From NCBI GenBank assembly GCA_964504335.1, contig CAZDET010000012.1:1-64000 (forward strand): a stretch of DNA of 64,000 nucleotides, given 5' to 3'. Shown here one piece after another: positions 9,737 to 19,835 of the stretch (positions are counted from its first letter, which is position 1; each line of letters opens with the position of its first letter). Origin of the DNA: CAZDET01 sp964504335. GTDB taxonomy: Bacteria > Bacteroidota > Bacteroidia > Chitinophagales > Saprospiraceae. The position numbers and the translations under genes are program-made. The notes beneath the pieces were generated by a model. That model saw only the letters and a list, made by a program, of their open reading frames with translations. It was not told where the DNA came from and did not search any database.

Positions 9737-11101
9737 TCAGCTCAGATAAATCGTTTTTGTATTCACAAATTCCTTCATGCCGAAGTGCGACAATTCGCGC
9801 CCGAATCCGCTGTCTTTAATCCCGCCAAAGGGTAAACGCGGGTCGGATCTGACCATCTCGTTTACAAAGCAATTTCCCGCCTCCAATTCGTAGCGGGCGA
9901 TGCGCTCCCCTCTTGCCACATCCTGGGTAAAGACGCCAGCTCCGAGTCCGTACATCGTATCGTTGGCGATAAGAATCGCCTCTTCTTCATCCCAGGCCCG
10001 CAGTACGGCGGCCACTGGTCCGAATAGTTCCTCGCTGTAGGCCGGGCTATCTTTTTGGACCTCTACCAGGATAGTCGGTGGGTAATAGGCTCCGGAACGA
10101 TCCGGCAGTGCTCCACCCAATTGAATTTGAGCACCGCGTTCCACACTCTGGAGCACTTGCCGGTGCAACTGATCGCGCAAATCAAAGCGAGCCATTGGGC
10201 CTAATGTGGTGTTAGGATCGAGCGGATCACCCATGCGATACTGTTGCATTTCTTCGGTAAACCGACTCAAAAAAGCATCGTACACCTGGCGAACGACGAT
10301 AAATCGCTTGGCTGCAATACAGCTTTGCCCGTTGTTAAGCATCCTGCTTCGGGCACACACCTGGGCCGCGAGATCCAGGTCGGCATCTTCGAGAACGAGG
10401 TAGGGATCGCTACCTCCCAATTCCAGTACCGATTTTTTCAGGTGCCGACCCGCCGCGGTGGCCACTGCCGATCCTGCCCGCGTGCTGCCGGTGATCGTAA
10501 CCGCCCGGATAAGCCGATTGGCAATCAGGGAGGCGACCTGCGTTTCCTCCGCAAATAAACTCCGAAATGCCCCTTCCGGAAATCCGGCCTCCCGAAAAAC
10601 GGCTTCGATCGCCTGGCTACAGCCCGGCACGTTGGGGGCGTGTTTCATTACGATGGTGTTGCCCGCCATCAGCGCCGGAGCCGCAAAGCGAAATACCTGC
10701 CAGAAGGGAAAGTTCCAAGGCATAATCGCTAATAGGACGCCGAGCGGCTCAAAAGTCACATACGACTTTGATGCCTCCGTCGAAACGTACTCCGGTTGCA
10801 GAAAGGCCTCTCCCTGATCGGCAAAGTAGAGGCAATTCCAGGCGCACTTTTCCACCTCCTGCTCCGCTTCTTTAAATAGCTTTCCCATTTCTTCTACCAT
10901 GAGCTCGGCCAATTCGGTTTTTCGATCGTACAAGACCTTACCGGCCCGGCGCAGCCAGTCGGCTCGCTGATTAAAGGGCGTTCGGCGATACTGCAGATAG
11001 GTCGTATGGGCAGCAGCAACGATTTCGATCAGTTCCGCATCCGTCATACCGGGATAGGTTTTACCTTCCTCACCGGTAGCGGGATTGATCACTCTAAACA
11101 T
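9737..11101 (-). CDS. NAD(P)-dependent succinate-semialdehyde dehydrogenase-type aldehyde dehydrogenase
   Basis: A 454-residue ALDH-superfamily enzyme, from an ATG at 11101 that opens with MFRVINPATGEE as in SSADH/YneI-type proteins; a longer frame reaching 11179 would overlap the divergent gene and is unlikely. It has the cofactor region PWNFPFWQVFRFAAP, the general-base segment LELGGSDPY and the catalytic cysteine in NNGQSCIAAKRF. It would oxidise succinate semialdehyde or a similar short aldehyde to the acid. It is not a P5C dehydrogenase by these motifs, although a proline dehydrogenase gene is nearby. A strong hairpin follows the stop. Confidence 0.88.
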   Translation of the reverse strand: MFRVINPATGEEGKTYPGMTDAELIEIVAAAHTTYLQYRRTPFNQRADWLRRAGKVLYDRKTELAELMVEEMGKLFKEAEQEVEKCAWNCLYFADQGEAFLQPEYVSTEASKSYVTFEPLGVLLAIMPWNFPFWQVFRFAAPALMAGNTIVMKHAPNVPGCSQAIEAVFREAGFPEGAFRSLFAEETQVASLIANRLIRAVTITGSTRAGSAVATAAGRHLKKSVLELGGSDPYLVLEDADLDLAAQVCARSRMLNNGQSCIAAKRFIVVRQVYDAFLSRFTEEMQQYRMGDPLDPNTTLGPMARFDLRDQLHRQVLQSVERGAQIQLGGALPDRSGAYYPPTILVEVQKDSPAYSEELFGPVAAVLRAWDEEEAILIANDTMYGLGAGVFTQDVARGERIARYELEAGNCFVNEMVRSDPRLPFGGIKDSGFGRELSHFGMKEFVNTKTIYLS

Positions 11102-11178
11102 GAGCAGTTTTTTGTATTCCAAACAGGACAGCCGATTGCTTTGCTCACATTTTTCAATTACGGTCGTATTTTCGCGCA

Positions 11179-12117
11179 ATGAAACAGCAGCTAAGCCTCT
11201 TTCTGAAGGGAATGGCCATGGGTATGGCCGAAGTGGTGCCGGGGGTCAGTGGCGGTACAATCGCCTTTATCACCGGGATTTACGAAAAGCTACTTTCCAG
11301 CATTAAGCAAATCTTAGGACCCGCCGCCTGGACAACCTGGCGCCAGGAGGGCCTGGCCGCGGCCTGGAAAACCATTAACGGGTCATTTCTCACCTTGCTA
11401 CTCGGCGGCATGGTCACCGGATTAATCGCCGGAATCATTGGCATTACGACGCTGCTGGAAGCCTATCCTCCGGTTGTTTGGGCCTTCTTCTTCGGCCTGA
11501 TCATCGCCTCGGTATTGTATATCGGCCGCCAAATCAATCAGTGGAGCATTACCGAAATCGGGGCTCTGATCATTGGCCTGGGAGTTGCCTACTACCTGAC
11601 GGTAGCCAATCCCATGCAGGGGAATGAACAGCTGCTTGCCGTTTTTGCCTCCGGGGCAATTGCAATTTGTGCCCTTATTTTGCCCGGAATTTCTGGCAGT
11701 TTTATATTATTACTGTTGGGAATGTATACGTTTGTTCTGGGGTCAGTCCGCGATCTGCTGTCCGACCCCACCGTGAGTGGATTAATCGTAGTGCTGGTAT
11801 TTGCCCTAGGATGTTTGAGCGGACTGGCCGGATTCAGCCGGTTGCTATCCTGGACGTTGGACCGGTTTCCCTACCCAACCCTGGCAGTGCTACTCGGATT
11901 TATGATTGGATCCTTGAATAAGCTCTGGCCTTGGCGCAATGTAGTAGAAACCCGCATCAATAGTCGTGGAGAAGCAGTTCCGTTCATCGAAGCCAATGTT
12001 CTCCCTCTGAACTACGAAGGTACGCCCTACGTAACTGCGGTAATGGTGGCGGCGCTCTTCGGATTTGCGTTGGTGATGCTCCTGGAACGGCTCGGTCAGG
12101 AGCCGGCCACTTCTTGA
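11179..12117 (+). CDS. DUF368 membrane protein, PopT-like polyprenyl-phosphate transporter
   Basis: A 312-residue membrane protein with the two DUF368 signature repeats, VPGVSGGTIAFITGIYEKL near residue 18 and LPGISGSFILLLLGMYTFVL near residue 165, which sit in pseudo-symmetric halves. DUF368 proteins have been identified as undecaprenyl-phosphate translocases (PopT) that return the lipid carrier to the inner leaflet for cell wall and polysaccharide synthesis. The role here is inferred from family membership. The gene is followed 12 bp later by aroE and then by proline dehydrogenase, so the three are probably co-transcribed without an obvious metabolic link. Confidence 0.9.
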   Translation: MKQQLSLFLKGMAMGMAEVVPGVSGGTIAFITGIYEKLLSSIKQILGPAAWTTWRQEGLAAAWKTINGSFLTLLLGGMVTGLIAGIIGITTLLEAYPPVVWAFFFGLIIASVLYIGRQINQWSITEIGALIIGLGVAYYLTVANPMQGNEQLLAVFASGAIAICALILPGISGSFILLLLGMYTFVLGSVRDLLSDPTVSGLIVVLVFALGCLSGLAGFSRLLSWTLDRFPYPTLAVLLGFMIGSLNKLWPWRNVVETRINSRGEAVPFIEANVLPLNYEGTPYVTAVMVAALFGFALVMLLERLGQEPATS

Positions 12118-12129
12118 AAAATTGAACGA

Positions 12130-12879
12130 ATGCAGCGCTTCGGACTGATTGGATTTCCAGTAAGCCATTCGTTTTCCCAGGCCTATTTTACAGAAAAATT
12201 TAGCAATTTAGGCCTGTCGGAATCCCATTGCTATGAACTCTTTCCGCTACGGCGAATAGAGGAACTACCCGGGCTTTTGAAATCGCATCCCGACTTGCGG
12301 GGCCTCAACGTAACCATTCCCTACAAAGAGGCCGTCATTGCCTACTTGAGCCAACTTTCCGCGGAGGCAAAAGCTATCGGGGCCGTCAATACGATTCGAG
12401 TCGATGGGAACCGGTTAATAGGTTACAACACGGATACAGCAGGCTTTGGTATCGGCCTGGACGAGTTGCTGAACCAACGGTCGAACCCATCGGTCAAAGC
12501 CCTGATACTGGGAACAGGTGGCGCAGCTAAAGCCGTTTGCTGGGCGCTCGACCAACGCCGGATTCCCTGGCAATTGGTGAGCCGGTCCGCAGGGCCGAAC
12601 CGCCGGCAATACCACGAAATTGACCGAGCGCTCCTCCGGGAGCATCGCCTGGTCATCAATACCACCCCCCTCGGAATGTATCCGAAGGTGGAAAACGCGC
12701 CGCCACTGCCCTATGAAGAACTGACCTGCGATCATTTATTGTTCGATTTGGTCTATAACCCCGAAGAAACCCTATTTTTAAAGGCAGGCCGCCGGTGCGG
12801 AGCTGCCGTACAAAACGGACTTTCCATGTTACACGGCCAGGCCGACAAAGCCTGGGAAATTTGGAGTGCAGATTTATGA
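12130..12879 (+). CDS. aroE: Shikimate dehydrogenase
   Basis: A 249-residue enzyme that reduces 3-dehydroshikimate to shikimate with NADPH in aromatic amino acid synthesis. Visible motifs are the substrate-binding GFPVSHSFSQ (residues 8-17), NVTIPYK with catalytic Lys66, GAVNTI, GYNTDTAGF, and the nucleotide-binding GTGGAAKAV. It is slightly shorter than the E. coli protein, as usual in Bacteroidota. Its TGA overlaps the ATG of the next gene (ATGA at 12876-12879), indicating translational coupling. Confidence 0.95.
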   Translation: MQRFGLIGFPVSHSFSQAYFTEKFSNLGLSESHCYELFPLRRIEELPGLLKSHPDLRGLNVTIPYKEAVIAYLSQLSAEAKAIGAVNTIRVDGNRLIGYNTDTAGFGIGLDELLNQRSNPSVKALILGTGGAAKAVCWALDQRRIPWQLVSRSAGPNRRQYHEIDRALLREHRLVINTTPLGMYPKVENAPPLPYEELTCDHLLFDLVYNPEETLFLKAGRRCGAAVQNGLSMLHGQADKAWEIWSADL

Positions 12880-14063
12880 ATGCGTTTCGAACCCATCAAC
12901 TAGACCTGTCCAATACGAAGCGTGCTTTTCAGCACAAATCGGACAGTGCCCTGCGTGCCACCGCCTGGTTGTTCCGAATTATGAACAGCCCCAATTTGGT
13001 CCAGCTCTTATCTAACCTCGGCCTGTTTGCCGTCCGCTGGAACCTGCCATTTTCATCCTATGCATTTCGGAAGACACTATTCCAGCAATTTGTCGGAGGA
13101 GCGACTCTCCTCGAGACGCTCCCCGTCGTAGATTCCATCTGGCAACAGGGAGTCTACACCATCCTCGACTACGGCGCGGAAGGGAAGCAATCCGAAGAAG
13201 ATTTCAACCATTCGATGAAGGAATGCATCCGGGGTATCGAATTCGCAAAGGACCATCCGGCCGTGCTCAGCGTAACCACTAAGATCACGGCCCTCGCCCG
13301 TTTTGAACTCCTCGAACAAATTCAAAAAAATCGTTCGCTAGACCGGGCCGAACGGATCGAATACAAAAATGTACTCAAACGATTAGACGCCATTTGCCAT
13401 ACCGCAGCCCATCGCAATATGACCGTCTACATCGACGCGGAAGAAAGCTGGATTCAGGATACGATCGATCATCTGGTCAACGTCATGATGCGCCGCTACA
13501 ATCAGGAGCGAGTAGTCGTGTACAATACCTTCCAGATGTACCGGTCGGATCGGCTCCAGTTCTTAATCGACTCTTACAATCAGGCCCGTCGACACGGCTA
13601 CCTGCTGGGCGCAAAGCTCGTCCGTGGTGCCTACATGGAAAAAGAACGGGATCGGGCTGCGGAAAGAGGCTACTCCTCCCCCATCAATGCTACTAAAGCC
13701 GCTACCGACGACGCTTTCGATACCGCTCTGCGATTCTGCCTGGACCACTACGAACACCTCGCTCTCTGCAATGCGTCTCACAACGAAGCCAGCATTCGCC
13801 TTCAGGCAGAACTCATCTGGCAGCGCAATATTCCACCCAGTCATCCCCATTTACTGTTCAGCCAGCTATTCGGTATGGGCGACAATATGACCTTCAACCT
13901 GGCTGATGCCGGCTTCCGGGTGGCAAAGTATATGCCCTATGGTCCCGTGCGGGAGGTCGTGCCCTATCTAATCCGACGGGCTCAGGAAAACACCGCCGTC
14001 AGGGGAGACATGAGCCGGGAATACCAACTCCTGCGCCGGGAACTCAAACGCCGAAAGCTATAA
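12876..14063 (+). CDS. Proline dehydrogenase, monofunctional
   Basis: A 395-residue FAD enzyme that oxidises proline to pyrroline-5-carboxylate. The start is the ATG overlapping the aroE stop; a longer frame from 12795 lies inside aroE. It shows the family barrel motifs TVYIDAEES, KLVRGAYMEKERDRA, CNASHNEAS and, near the C-terminus, FSQLFGMGDNMTF and YMPYGPVREVVPYLIRRAQEN, where the last arginines bind the proline carboxylate. It lacks the P5C dehydrogenase half of bifunctional PutA, and no P5C dehydrogenase is in the window. Confidence 0.93.
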   Translation: MNAFRTHQLDLSNTKRAFQHKSDSALRATAWLFRIMNSPNLVQLLSNLGLFAVRWNLPFSSYAFRKTLFQQFVGGATLLETLPVVDSIWQQGVYTILDYGAEGKQSEEDFNHSMKECIRGIEFAKDHPAVLSVTTKITALARFELLEQIQKNRSLDRAERIEYKNVLKRLDAICHTAAHRNMTVYIDAEESWIQDTIDHLVNVMMRRYNQERVVVYNTFQMYRSDRLQFLIDSYNQARRHGYLLGAKLVRGAYMEKERDRAAERGYSSPINATKAATDDAFDTALRFCLDHYEHLALCNASHNEASIRLQAELIWQRNIPPSHPHLLFSQLFGMGDNMTFNLADAGFRVAKYMPYGPVREVVPYLIRRAQENTAVRGDMSREYQLLRRELKRRKL

Positions 14064-14376
14064 TCTGATTCCCCGGTACTTAACACGCGAAATACCGCTT
14101 TCCGTCCTTGCTCATGGAATAGCCGGTCGGTGGCAAAAAATTATACAAATATCGAATATGACGTAACTATTTATTATATTTGTACTTATAAGGTGTTACA
14201 ACTAAGTCTTATCCAAGTATTTACCCCAGTAGCAATCGACACGCTTCACATACCATCCCTTTAGATTGAGCGTCATTCGTGGTGAATGACCGTTCCCCCT
14301 TCTTATCCCGGAAAACATATCCTGTAATTGGTCTCGACCGGAAGAGACCTGATGGTAATATGTCAAAAACCGAGGT
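14064..14376 (+). promoter_or_regulatory. Structured 5' leader of the type B surface protein gene
   Basis: This 313-bp gene-free stretch contains a match to the Bacteroidota -7 box TAnnTTTG (TATATTTG, 14175-14182), though no good -33 element. It also holds two perfect hairpins: GTCATTC/GAATGAC with a 5-nt loop (14272-14290) and GGTCTC/GAGACC with an 8-nt loop (14330-14349). The second ends 27 nt before the ATG. No small ORF stands out. Confidence 0.45.
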
Positions 14377-17300
14377 ATGTTAACGGTACAAAGGGCGACT
14401 TTCTGGATACTGGGATGTATATTTTGCAGCCTTTCTGCTTTTGGACAGCAGAATCTGGACTGTGATAAGGCCATTGTCATTTGCTCGGATTCGGCATTTA
14501 CATTTACTCCCGGCCTTGGTCAGTTCGACAAAGATGACTTTGAAAACCCCAACAACGATCAGGGATGCCTCCAAACCCGGGAAAGCGACTACGGAAGTGC
14601 ATGGTTTTACTTTGAATTTCAGGATACCATGCCCCCTTCCCAGTTTCTGGAAATGATTATCACACCCTTCTCCGGAACTCGCGAAGATTTTGATTTTGCC
14701 ATTTACGGCCCCAACCTCGGATGCGACAGCCTGGGCTATCCCCTGCGCTGCTCCTACGCCCGGGTAGACTGGCGCGTGTGCTCGGACTGTACCCCCACGG
14801 GAATGGCTCCGGGATTTGACGACGAAATCGAGGCCGATAAATTTCAAGATGGGTTTGTAGCTCCCCTCGAGGTACAGCCTGGCTACGGCTACTATTTGAT
14901 CATCGATCATTGGTTCAACGAAAGTGGTATCTCTCCCGGGTTTACCCTCGAATGGGGAGGGTCTGCCGCTCCATACCTCAATTGTGTGGCCGATCCGGAT
15001 TGCCGCGATTTCGATGCGCAGCTAGTAGAAGACCGCGTCCAACTATGCGCCGGCACAACTGCTTATCAGCCCGATATTACCCTCGACCCAACGATCACTA
15101 ATTATACCGTCACATGGCAGGGAACACCAGAAGTAGTATCGATGCTAAATCGAACCGACCTGCTGGAACCCACCTTCAACATCCCGGAGAATTTTGTGGG
15201 CACCCTCTCCGCTACCGCAGTAATTGCCGATGGTAAATGCTCACAACTCCTCGATCTCGAAATCGAAGTGCTGCCCCCCACCGAACTCGCCATTGTTGGC
15301 CCAACCGATTTTTGCCCCGGAGATTCCATCGAGTTAAATGCGCTGGGCAAAGCTATCCGATTCGAATGGTCCAATGGCTACAAGGGGCGCACCCTCAGCG
15401 TTGGAGCTCCCGGTACATATGAGGTGACCGCCACCAACAGCGCTGGATGCACGGTAACTGCGGTTCATACGGTCCGGGAATTGCAGGTGCGTGAATTGCG
15501 TATCCAGGCTCCGGCGGGCTTCTGTTCCGGCGATACCGTTTCCATCCGCGGTACAGCAGGCTTCGAATCCTACCGATGGGCGGACGGGATCACTACCAAT
15601 AGCCGTCCGGTTTGGCAGGGCGGAACCTACCGGCTGGAAGTCGTTGACGAAAGCGGCTGCATCCGCACCAAAGAGGTTACTATCGAAGAGCGTCCTTCTC
15701 CCCAGCCTGAACTCGCAGAGGCGCGAAGCATTTGCTCGGGTACGGCAGCTACCCTTGAATTGCGGCAGGCGTACCAGGATTATCAATGGTCGACTGGAGC
15801 CACCACTTCAACTCTTACGGTTAGTCAGACGGGCAACTACTCCGTTACGGTGACCGACGACCTTGGTTGTACGGGGTTCGGCACGTTCCAGGTAGATAAC
15901 TATGAAGAACCAACCGTAACCATATCTGGAAGAAGTACGATTTGCCCGACGGAGACATCCGAATTGCAGGCCCGAGCGGGTGCAGGTGCCTACCTCTGGT
16001 CGACGGGGGAAGCATCCGATCGAGTAGAGGTGGGCCCCGGTACGTTCTCGGTCACTTTTACCGACGCCAATGGCTGCCGGGCTACCGATCAGTTTACCGT
16101 AGAGTCGGTGCCAATGGCAATAAGAGAATTTGAGCTACCTGATACGACCGTTTGCGAGGGTACATCGGTTTCCTTTTCCGCCCCGACCGGCTTCACTAAT
16201 TATCAGTGGGCAGATGGGCCAAACCAACCCGACCGAACCTTAACCCGGGAAGGTCTCTACCGACTAACCGTAACGGACAGCCTGGGTTGTAGTGCCACCG
16301 CTGAAATGACACTGTCTACGCTCCCATTGCCCCAACCGGTATTGAACACAAAACCTGGATTTTGCGAAGGGGACAGTGTCCGCCTAAAGCTAACGGAGAC
16401 CTACGAAACTTATCAATGGTCAAATGGAGGCAGGGCCCGCGGCATCTTCGCCAAATCAGCAGGTACCTACGCCGTAACGGTTACCGACCAACAGGGCTGT
16501 ACCGGTATGGCTGCCTTTGAGATCGACCAGTTTCCAACTCCCGAGATTGCCATTGAAGGAAACCGCACTTTCTGCCCCAATACCTCCCTAGAACTCCGAG
16601 CAGTTGGAAGTCCAGGCACGTATACCTGGTCGAATGGTAGTAACGACTCTACTATTCAAGTGAGGCGAGCCGGCACGATCCAATTGATGGTCGTCGACAG
16701 CAATAGTTGTCAGGCTCAAACCGCAGAAGAGCTGTTCCAATTCTCCGTAACCCCTCCGGATCTGCCTCCGGTCATCACTATATGTCCGGGCGAATCCACC
16801 GAACTACGTCCCACTGCCACCTACACGGAGTATGCCTGGTCCGACGGCTCCACAGAGGATCACCTGCTCATTTCGGAACCCGGTCGCTATTACCTCGAAG
16901 CCACCGATTCTAATAATTGTCCTACTTTCGGACAAACCACCCTGCGCAGGGTGCGACCGAACCCAATTGAAATTGAGGGAGATGGCGCGATTTGCCCCGG
17001 CGACAGCGTCTGGGTATTCGCTCCCCAGGGGTTTACCGACATCCAGTGGTCTACTGGTTCTCGTCAGGACTCCATTTTAATTACCCATCCGGGGAACTAC
17101 TGGCTCGAAGGCACGGACGATCGGGGCTGCCGCACCACCGACACGCTGGCAGCTATTCAATTCCAACCGGCTACCGTTGTAATTGGGGGCGACTCCTTAA
17201 TTTGTCCTGGGGTGCCCGCTCGGTTGATCGTAGAAGGACCTTTTCAGCAGATCAATTGGTCTACGGGCGACCAGGCCGCTGCCATCGAAATCACTGAACC

Positions 17301-19350
17301 GGGCATTTACTCGGTATCCACTCAGGATGTAAATGGATGCCTGAATCAGGCAGAGCGCGAAATACGCAGCGTTCCCCCTCCCGAATTAACCTTCGTCGGC
17401 GACACGATTCTATGCCGCAACCAACGCGTGGGTATCAGCCTGGAAGGCACTTTCCGGACGGCCCAATGGGAAGATGGTTCCACCGAATTTTACTGGGAGA
17501 CCTCCGAAGCAGGTACGTATCACGTGCAGGTTGCGAATGAGTTCGGGTGTCAGATCGATACGAGCATCACCATCGTAGCGGTCGATCCGCCAAAAGTACA
17601 AGCTGGCCCGGACCAGACTGTGGATTGCCGCGGAACCTTCGTCGCCCTCACCACTGTCAACCCTGATCCCAACCTGAAGTACAGCTGGCGGGAGCCGCAA
17701 GGAGCTGTTTATCCGGGCGATTCCATCTGGATCAACCAACCGGGATGGTACGAGCTACAGGCCCGCGACCCGGTAACAGGTTGCCGATCAATACCCGACA
17801 GCGTGCTGGTTTCCGATTTGCGATCGAAAGCACAACTTGAAGTCTTATTCAGCGACACCCTGACCTGCACCCGAACGGAAGTGGAGCTCGAAGCTAGTCT
17901 GGCCGAATCGCCTACTGCCTATTCCTGGTCGTGGGTGTATGAGCAAGACACCCTGACGGGCTCTACCACTCCTCGGCTGACCATTGACCAGGCAGGCACT
18001 TACGAAGTTGTCGCTTTCAATGATTCAACCGGTTGTACGCTGCGGGCCCAGGCCACCGTGCCCACCGATACCCTCCGCCCCGTTCCTGCTATCCAGCACC
18101 TGCAACCACTGACGTGTCTGGATTCTATTGCCCGGCTGGTGGCCACTTTTCCATACGATACCACCGGGTTGCGGCTGGAATGGTTTTCTACGACTACCGA
18201 TGAATTATTAGCGGAGGGGACGACCTTTTCTACGGCTCAACCGGGTATGTTTCTGTTGCGAACCCAGGATACCCGTAATGGCTGTATGACCGAATCGATC
18301 ATTGAAGTACGGGAGGAGCGATCTCAACCTTCGCTGTTGCCCAAAGTCATTGGAACGCTGAGTTGCGCTTCTCCGGAAGTGCTGCTGGTAGCCGATCCCC
18401 AGGATTCCTCCCAATATGGTTTTCAGTGGCTCAAAGACGGGGAAGTGATCGGACAGACGGATTCCCTCCGAACCAGCCAGCCGGGTAGGTATTATCTGGA
18501 AGCAATCAATGCTCAAAGCGGGTGCCGACAGCTCGATAGCTTGCAAGTGGCACCATTCGCCACTGGGCCAGAAGGGCTTAGGGCATCCTTGCTCCAACCC
18601 ATTTGCGCCACGGATACCGATGGATACATCGATGTCACAGAGGTCATCGGAGGCACCGCTCCACTGGAATTTCAATTGGGAGATAAGTCCTGGAGTAATC
18701 AGCGCTTCTACGACGAACTGACGCCCGGTGCCTACCCGCTAGCCGTTCGGGATGCCAACGGTTGCCGTTTCGATACCATCTTCACCATTATGGAGGGGAA
18801 CCTGCTAACAGTAGATGCAGGGCCCGACCGCGAGGTGCTCTACGGAAGCGATGCCATGCTGACGGCCACGATCGACAGTTCAGGGCAATCGATCATTGGG
18901 GTGGATTGGCAAGCTTCCGGCAATCGCCCACCCTGTCTCAACTGCCGGAATTGGTTGCTCGACAGCCTCCAGGTAAGTGATACCTACACCGTGCAGGTTA
19001 CGGATGAGAATGGCTGCACCGCCGTAGATTCCGTTCGAATCACCATCAGCCAGGAATACAAATTGTACATACCTACGGCCTTTAGCCCCAATGGAGATGG
19101 AGTGAACGATCTTTACCATCCGTATCCCGTAGGAAATATCAAAAGAATAAAAAGCTTTCAGTGCTTCAATCGTTGGGGGAATCTCGTGCACCAACGCTTC
19201 AATTTCACAGATGTAGTGGAAGGGGCCTGGGATGGCCGGCTAGACGGAAAGGATGCGGCCATAGATGTATACGTATACCTACTGGAAGTAGAATTTGCAG
19301 ATGATACGGAAACTAAGGTATTCCAGGGGGATTTTACCCTCATCCGGTAG
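14377..19350 (+). CDS. Giant repeat surface protein with T9SS type B sorting domain
   Basis: A 1657-residue secreted protein. A signal peptide (residues 1-24, ending AFGQQ) is followed by an N-terminal beta-rich domain to ~215. About 11 Cys-containing Ig-like repeats of ~75-80 residues follow, each with a 'C..GDS', 'W[SA][TDN]G' and 'G.Y.V...D..GC' rhythm, and then more divergent repeats. A SprB-like repeat lies at ~1402-1471 (TPGAYPLAVRDANGCRFD). The C-terminal ~90 residues (IPTAFSPNGDGVNDLY to FQGDFTLIR) form a gliding-motility-type, type B, T9SS signal. Likely role: a cell-surface or released adhesin. Unlike the giants at 28-51 kb, it has no PorP/SprF gene next to it. Confidence 0.9.
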   Translation: MLTVQRATFWILGCIFCSLSAFGQQNLDCDKAIVICSDSAFTFTPGLGQFDKDDFENPNNDQGCLQTRESDYGSAWFYFEFQDTMPPSQFLEMIITPFSGTREDFDFAIYGPNLGCDSLGYPLRCSYARVDWRVCSDCTPTGMAPGFDDEIEADKFQDGFVAPLEVQPGYGYYLIIDHWFNESGISPGFTLEWGGSAAPYLNCVADPDCRDFDAQLVEDRVQLCAGTTAYQPDITLDPTITNYTVTWQGTPEVVSMLNRTDLLEPTFNIPENFVGTLSATAVIADGKCSQLLDLEIEVLPPTELAIVGPTDFCPGDSIELNALGKAIRFEWSNGYKGRTLSVGAPGTYEVTATNSAGCTVTAVHTVRELQVRELRIQAPAGFCSGDTVSIRGTAGFESYRWADGITTNSRPVWQGGTYRLEVVDESGCIRTKEVTIEERPSPQPELAEARSICSGTAATLELRQAYQDYQWSTGATTSTLTVSQTGNYSVTVTDDLGCTGFGTFQVDNYEEPTVTISGRSTICPTETSELQARAGAGAYLWSTGEASDRVEVGPGTFSVTFTDANGCRATDQFTVESVPMAIREFELPDTTVCEGTSVSFSAPTGFTNYQWADGPNQPDRTLTREGLYRLTVTDSLGCSATAEMTLSTLPLPQPVLNTKPGFCEGDSVRLKLTETYETYQWSNGGRARGIFAKSAGTYAVTVTDQQGCTGMAAFEIDQFPTPEIAIEGNRTFCPNTSLELRAVGSPGTYTWSNGSNDSTIQVRRAGTIQLMVVDSNSCQAQTAEELFQFSVTPPDLPPVITICPGESTELRPTATYTEYAWSDGSTEDHLLISEPGRYYLEATDSNNCPTFGQTTLRRVRPNPIEIEGDGAICPGDSVWVFAPQGFTDIQWSTGSRQDSILITHPGNYWLEGTDDRGCRTTDTLAAIQFQPATVVIGGDSLICPGVPARLIVEGPFQQINWSTGDQAAAIEITEPGIYSVSTQDVNGCLNQAEREIRSVPPPELTFVGDTILCRNQRVGISLEGTFRTAQWEDGSTEFYWETSEAGTYHVQVANEFGCQIDTSITIVAVDPPKVQAGPDQTVDCRGTFVALTTVNPDPNLKYSWREPQGAVYPGDSIWINQPGWYELQARDPVTGCRSIPDSVLVSDLRSKAQLEVLFSDTLTCTRTEVELEASLAESPTAYSWSWVYEQDTLTGSTTPRLTIDQAGTYEVVAFNDSTGCTLRAQATVPTDTLRPVPAIQHLQPLTCLDSIARLVATFPYDTTGLRLEWFSTTTDELLAEGTTFSTAQPGMFLLRTQDTRNGCMTESIIEVREERSQPSLLPKVIGTLSCASPEVLLVADPQDSSQYGFQWLKDGEVIGQTDSLRTSQPGRYYLEAINAQSGCRQLDSLQVAPFATGPEGLRASLLQPICATDTDGYIDVTEVIGGTAPLEFQLGDKSWSNQRFYDELTPGAYPLAVRDANGCRFDTIFTIMEGNLLTVDAGPDREVLYGSDAMLTATIDSSGQSIIGVDWQASGNRPPCLNCRNWLLDSLQVSDTYTVQVTDENGCTAVDSVRITISQEYKLYIPTAFSPNGDGVNDLYHPYPVGNIKRIKSFQCFNRWGNLVHQRFNFTDVVEGAWDGRLDGKDAAIDVYVYLLEVEFADDTETKVFQGDFTLIR

Positions 19351-19362
19351 GCAAAAATGACG

Positions 19363-19395
19363 AATCCAGGCCTTCAAGATGGAAGAACCTGGATT
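19363..19395 (+). terminator. Hairpin downstream of the type B surface protein
   Basis: AATCCAGG (19363-19370) pairs with CCTGGATT (19388-19395), with an inner CTTC/GAAG stem. It begins 13 bp after the stop. There is no U-run, so termination is inferred from position and stem strength only. Confidence 0.5.
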
Positions 19396-19446
19396 ACAGA
19401 AGCTCGTATGAACAAGCAGGGTAATAGTGCGTAAATAGTGTTTGCA

Positions 19447-19462
19447 CCGATCAACTGATCGG
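19447..19462. promoter_or_regulatory. Interrupted palindrome CCGATCA-AC-TGATCGG
   Basis: Perfect 7-bp arms with a 2-nt spacer, which suits a dimeric DNA-binding protein better than an RNA hairpin. The binding protein is unknown. Confidence 0.3.
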
Positions 19463-19835
19463 AAAAATGAGTGGTGAATGTTTGTCCTGCCCTAAAGGCA
19501 ACTTTATTGTCAGTTGTTCTTAATCAAACACAATTACTAAATACCAATAAGCATGCCAAAATGCAGAGAACTCCCACCCTTGTTCCTGAGTTTTAATAAT
19601 AATTGGTCTTCGATGTAATTGCATCCGAAAGTTACTCAGAAATGATTAAATGCAATCGCATCGAAAAAATGGCGTACTTCCCGAAAAGGGACTCTTCCCA
19701 GAAGTGGGAATTATTCCGTTTTTACACGAAATATTCCATATATGCCACACTTATGAATTTTATACATACTCACCTGATTAGATCTTCTCATCCAAGATTT
19801 AATCATGGACAGCCTTTTTTCTCCCCTGAACTGTA

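Noticed and set aside
9737..14063. A proline catabolic operon from the aldehyde dehydrogenase and proline dehydrogenase
   Set aside because: The dehydrogenase is of the succinate-semialdehyde type, lies on the opposite strand, and two unrelated genes intervene.
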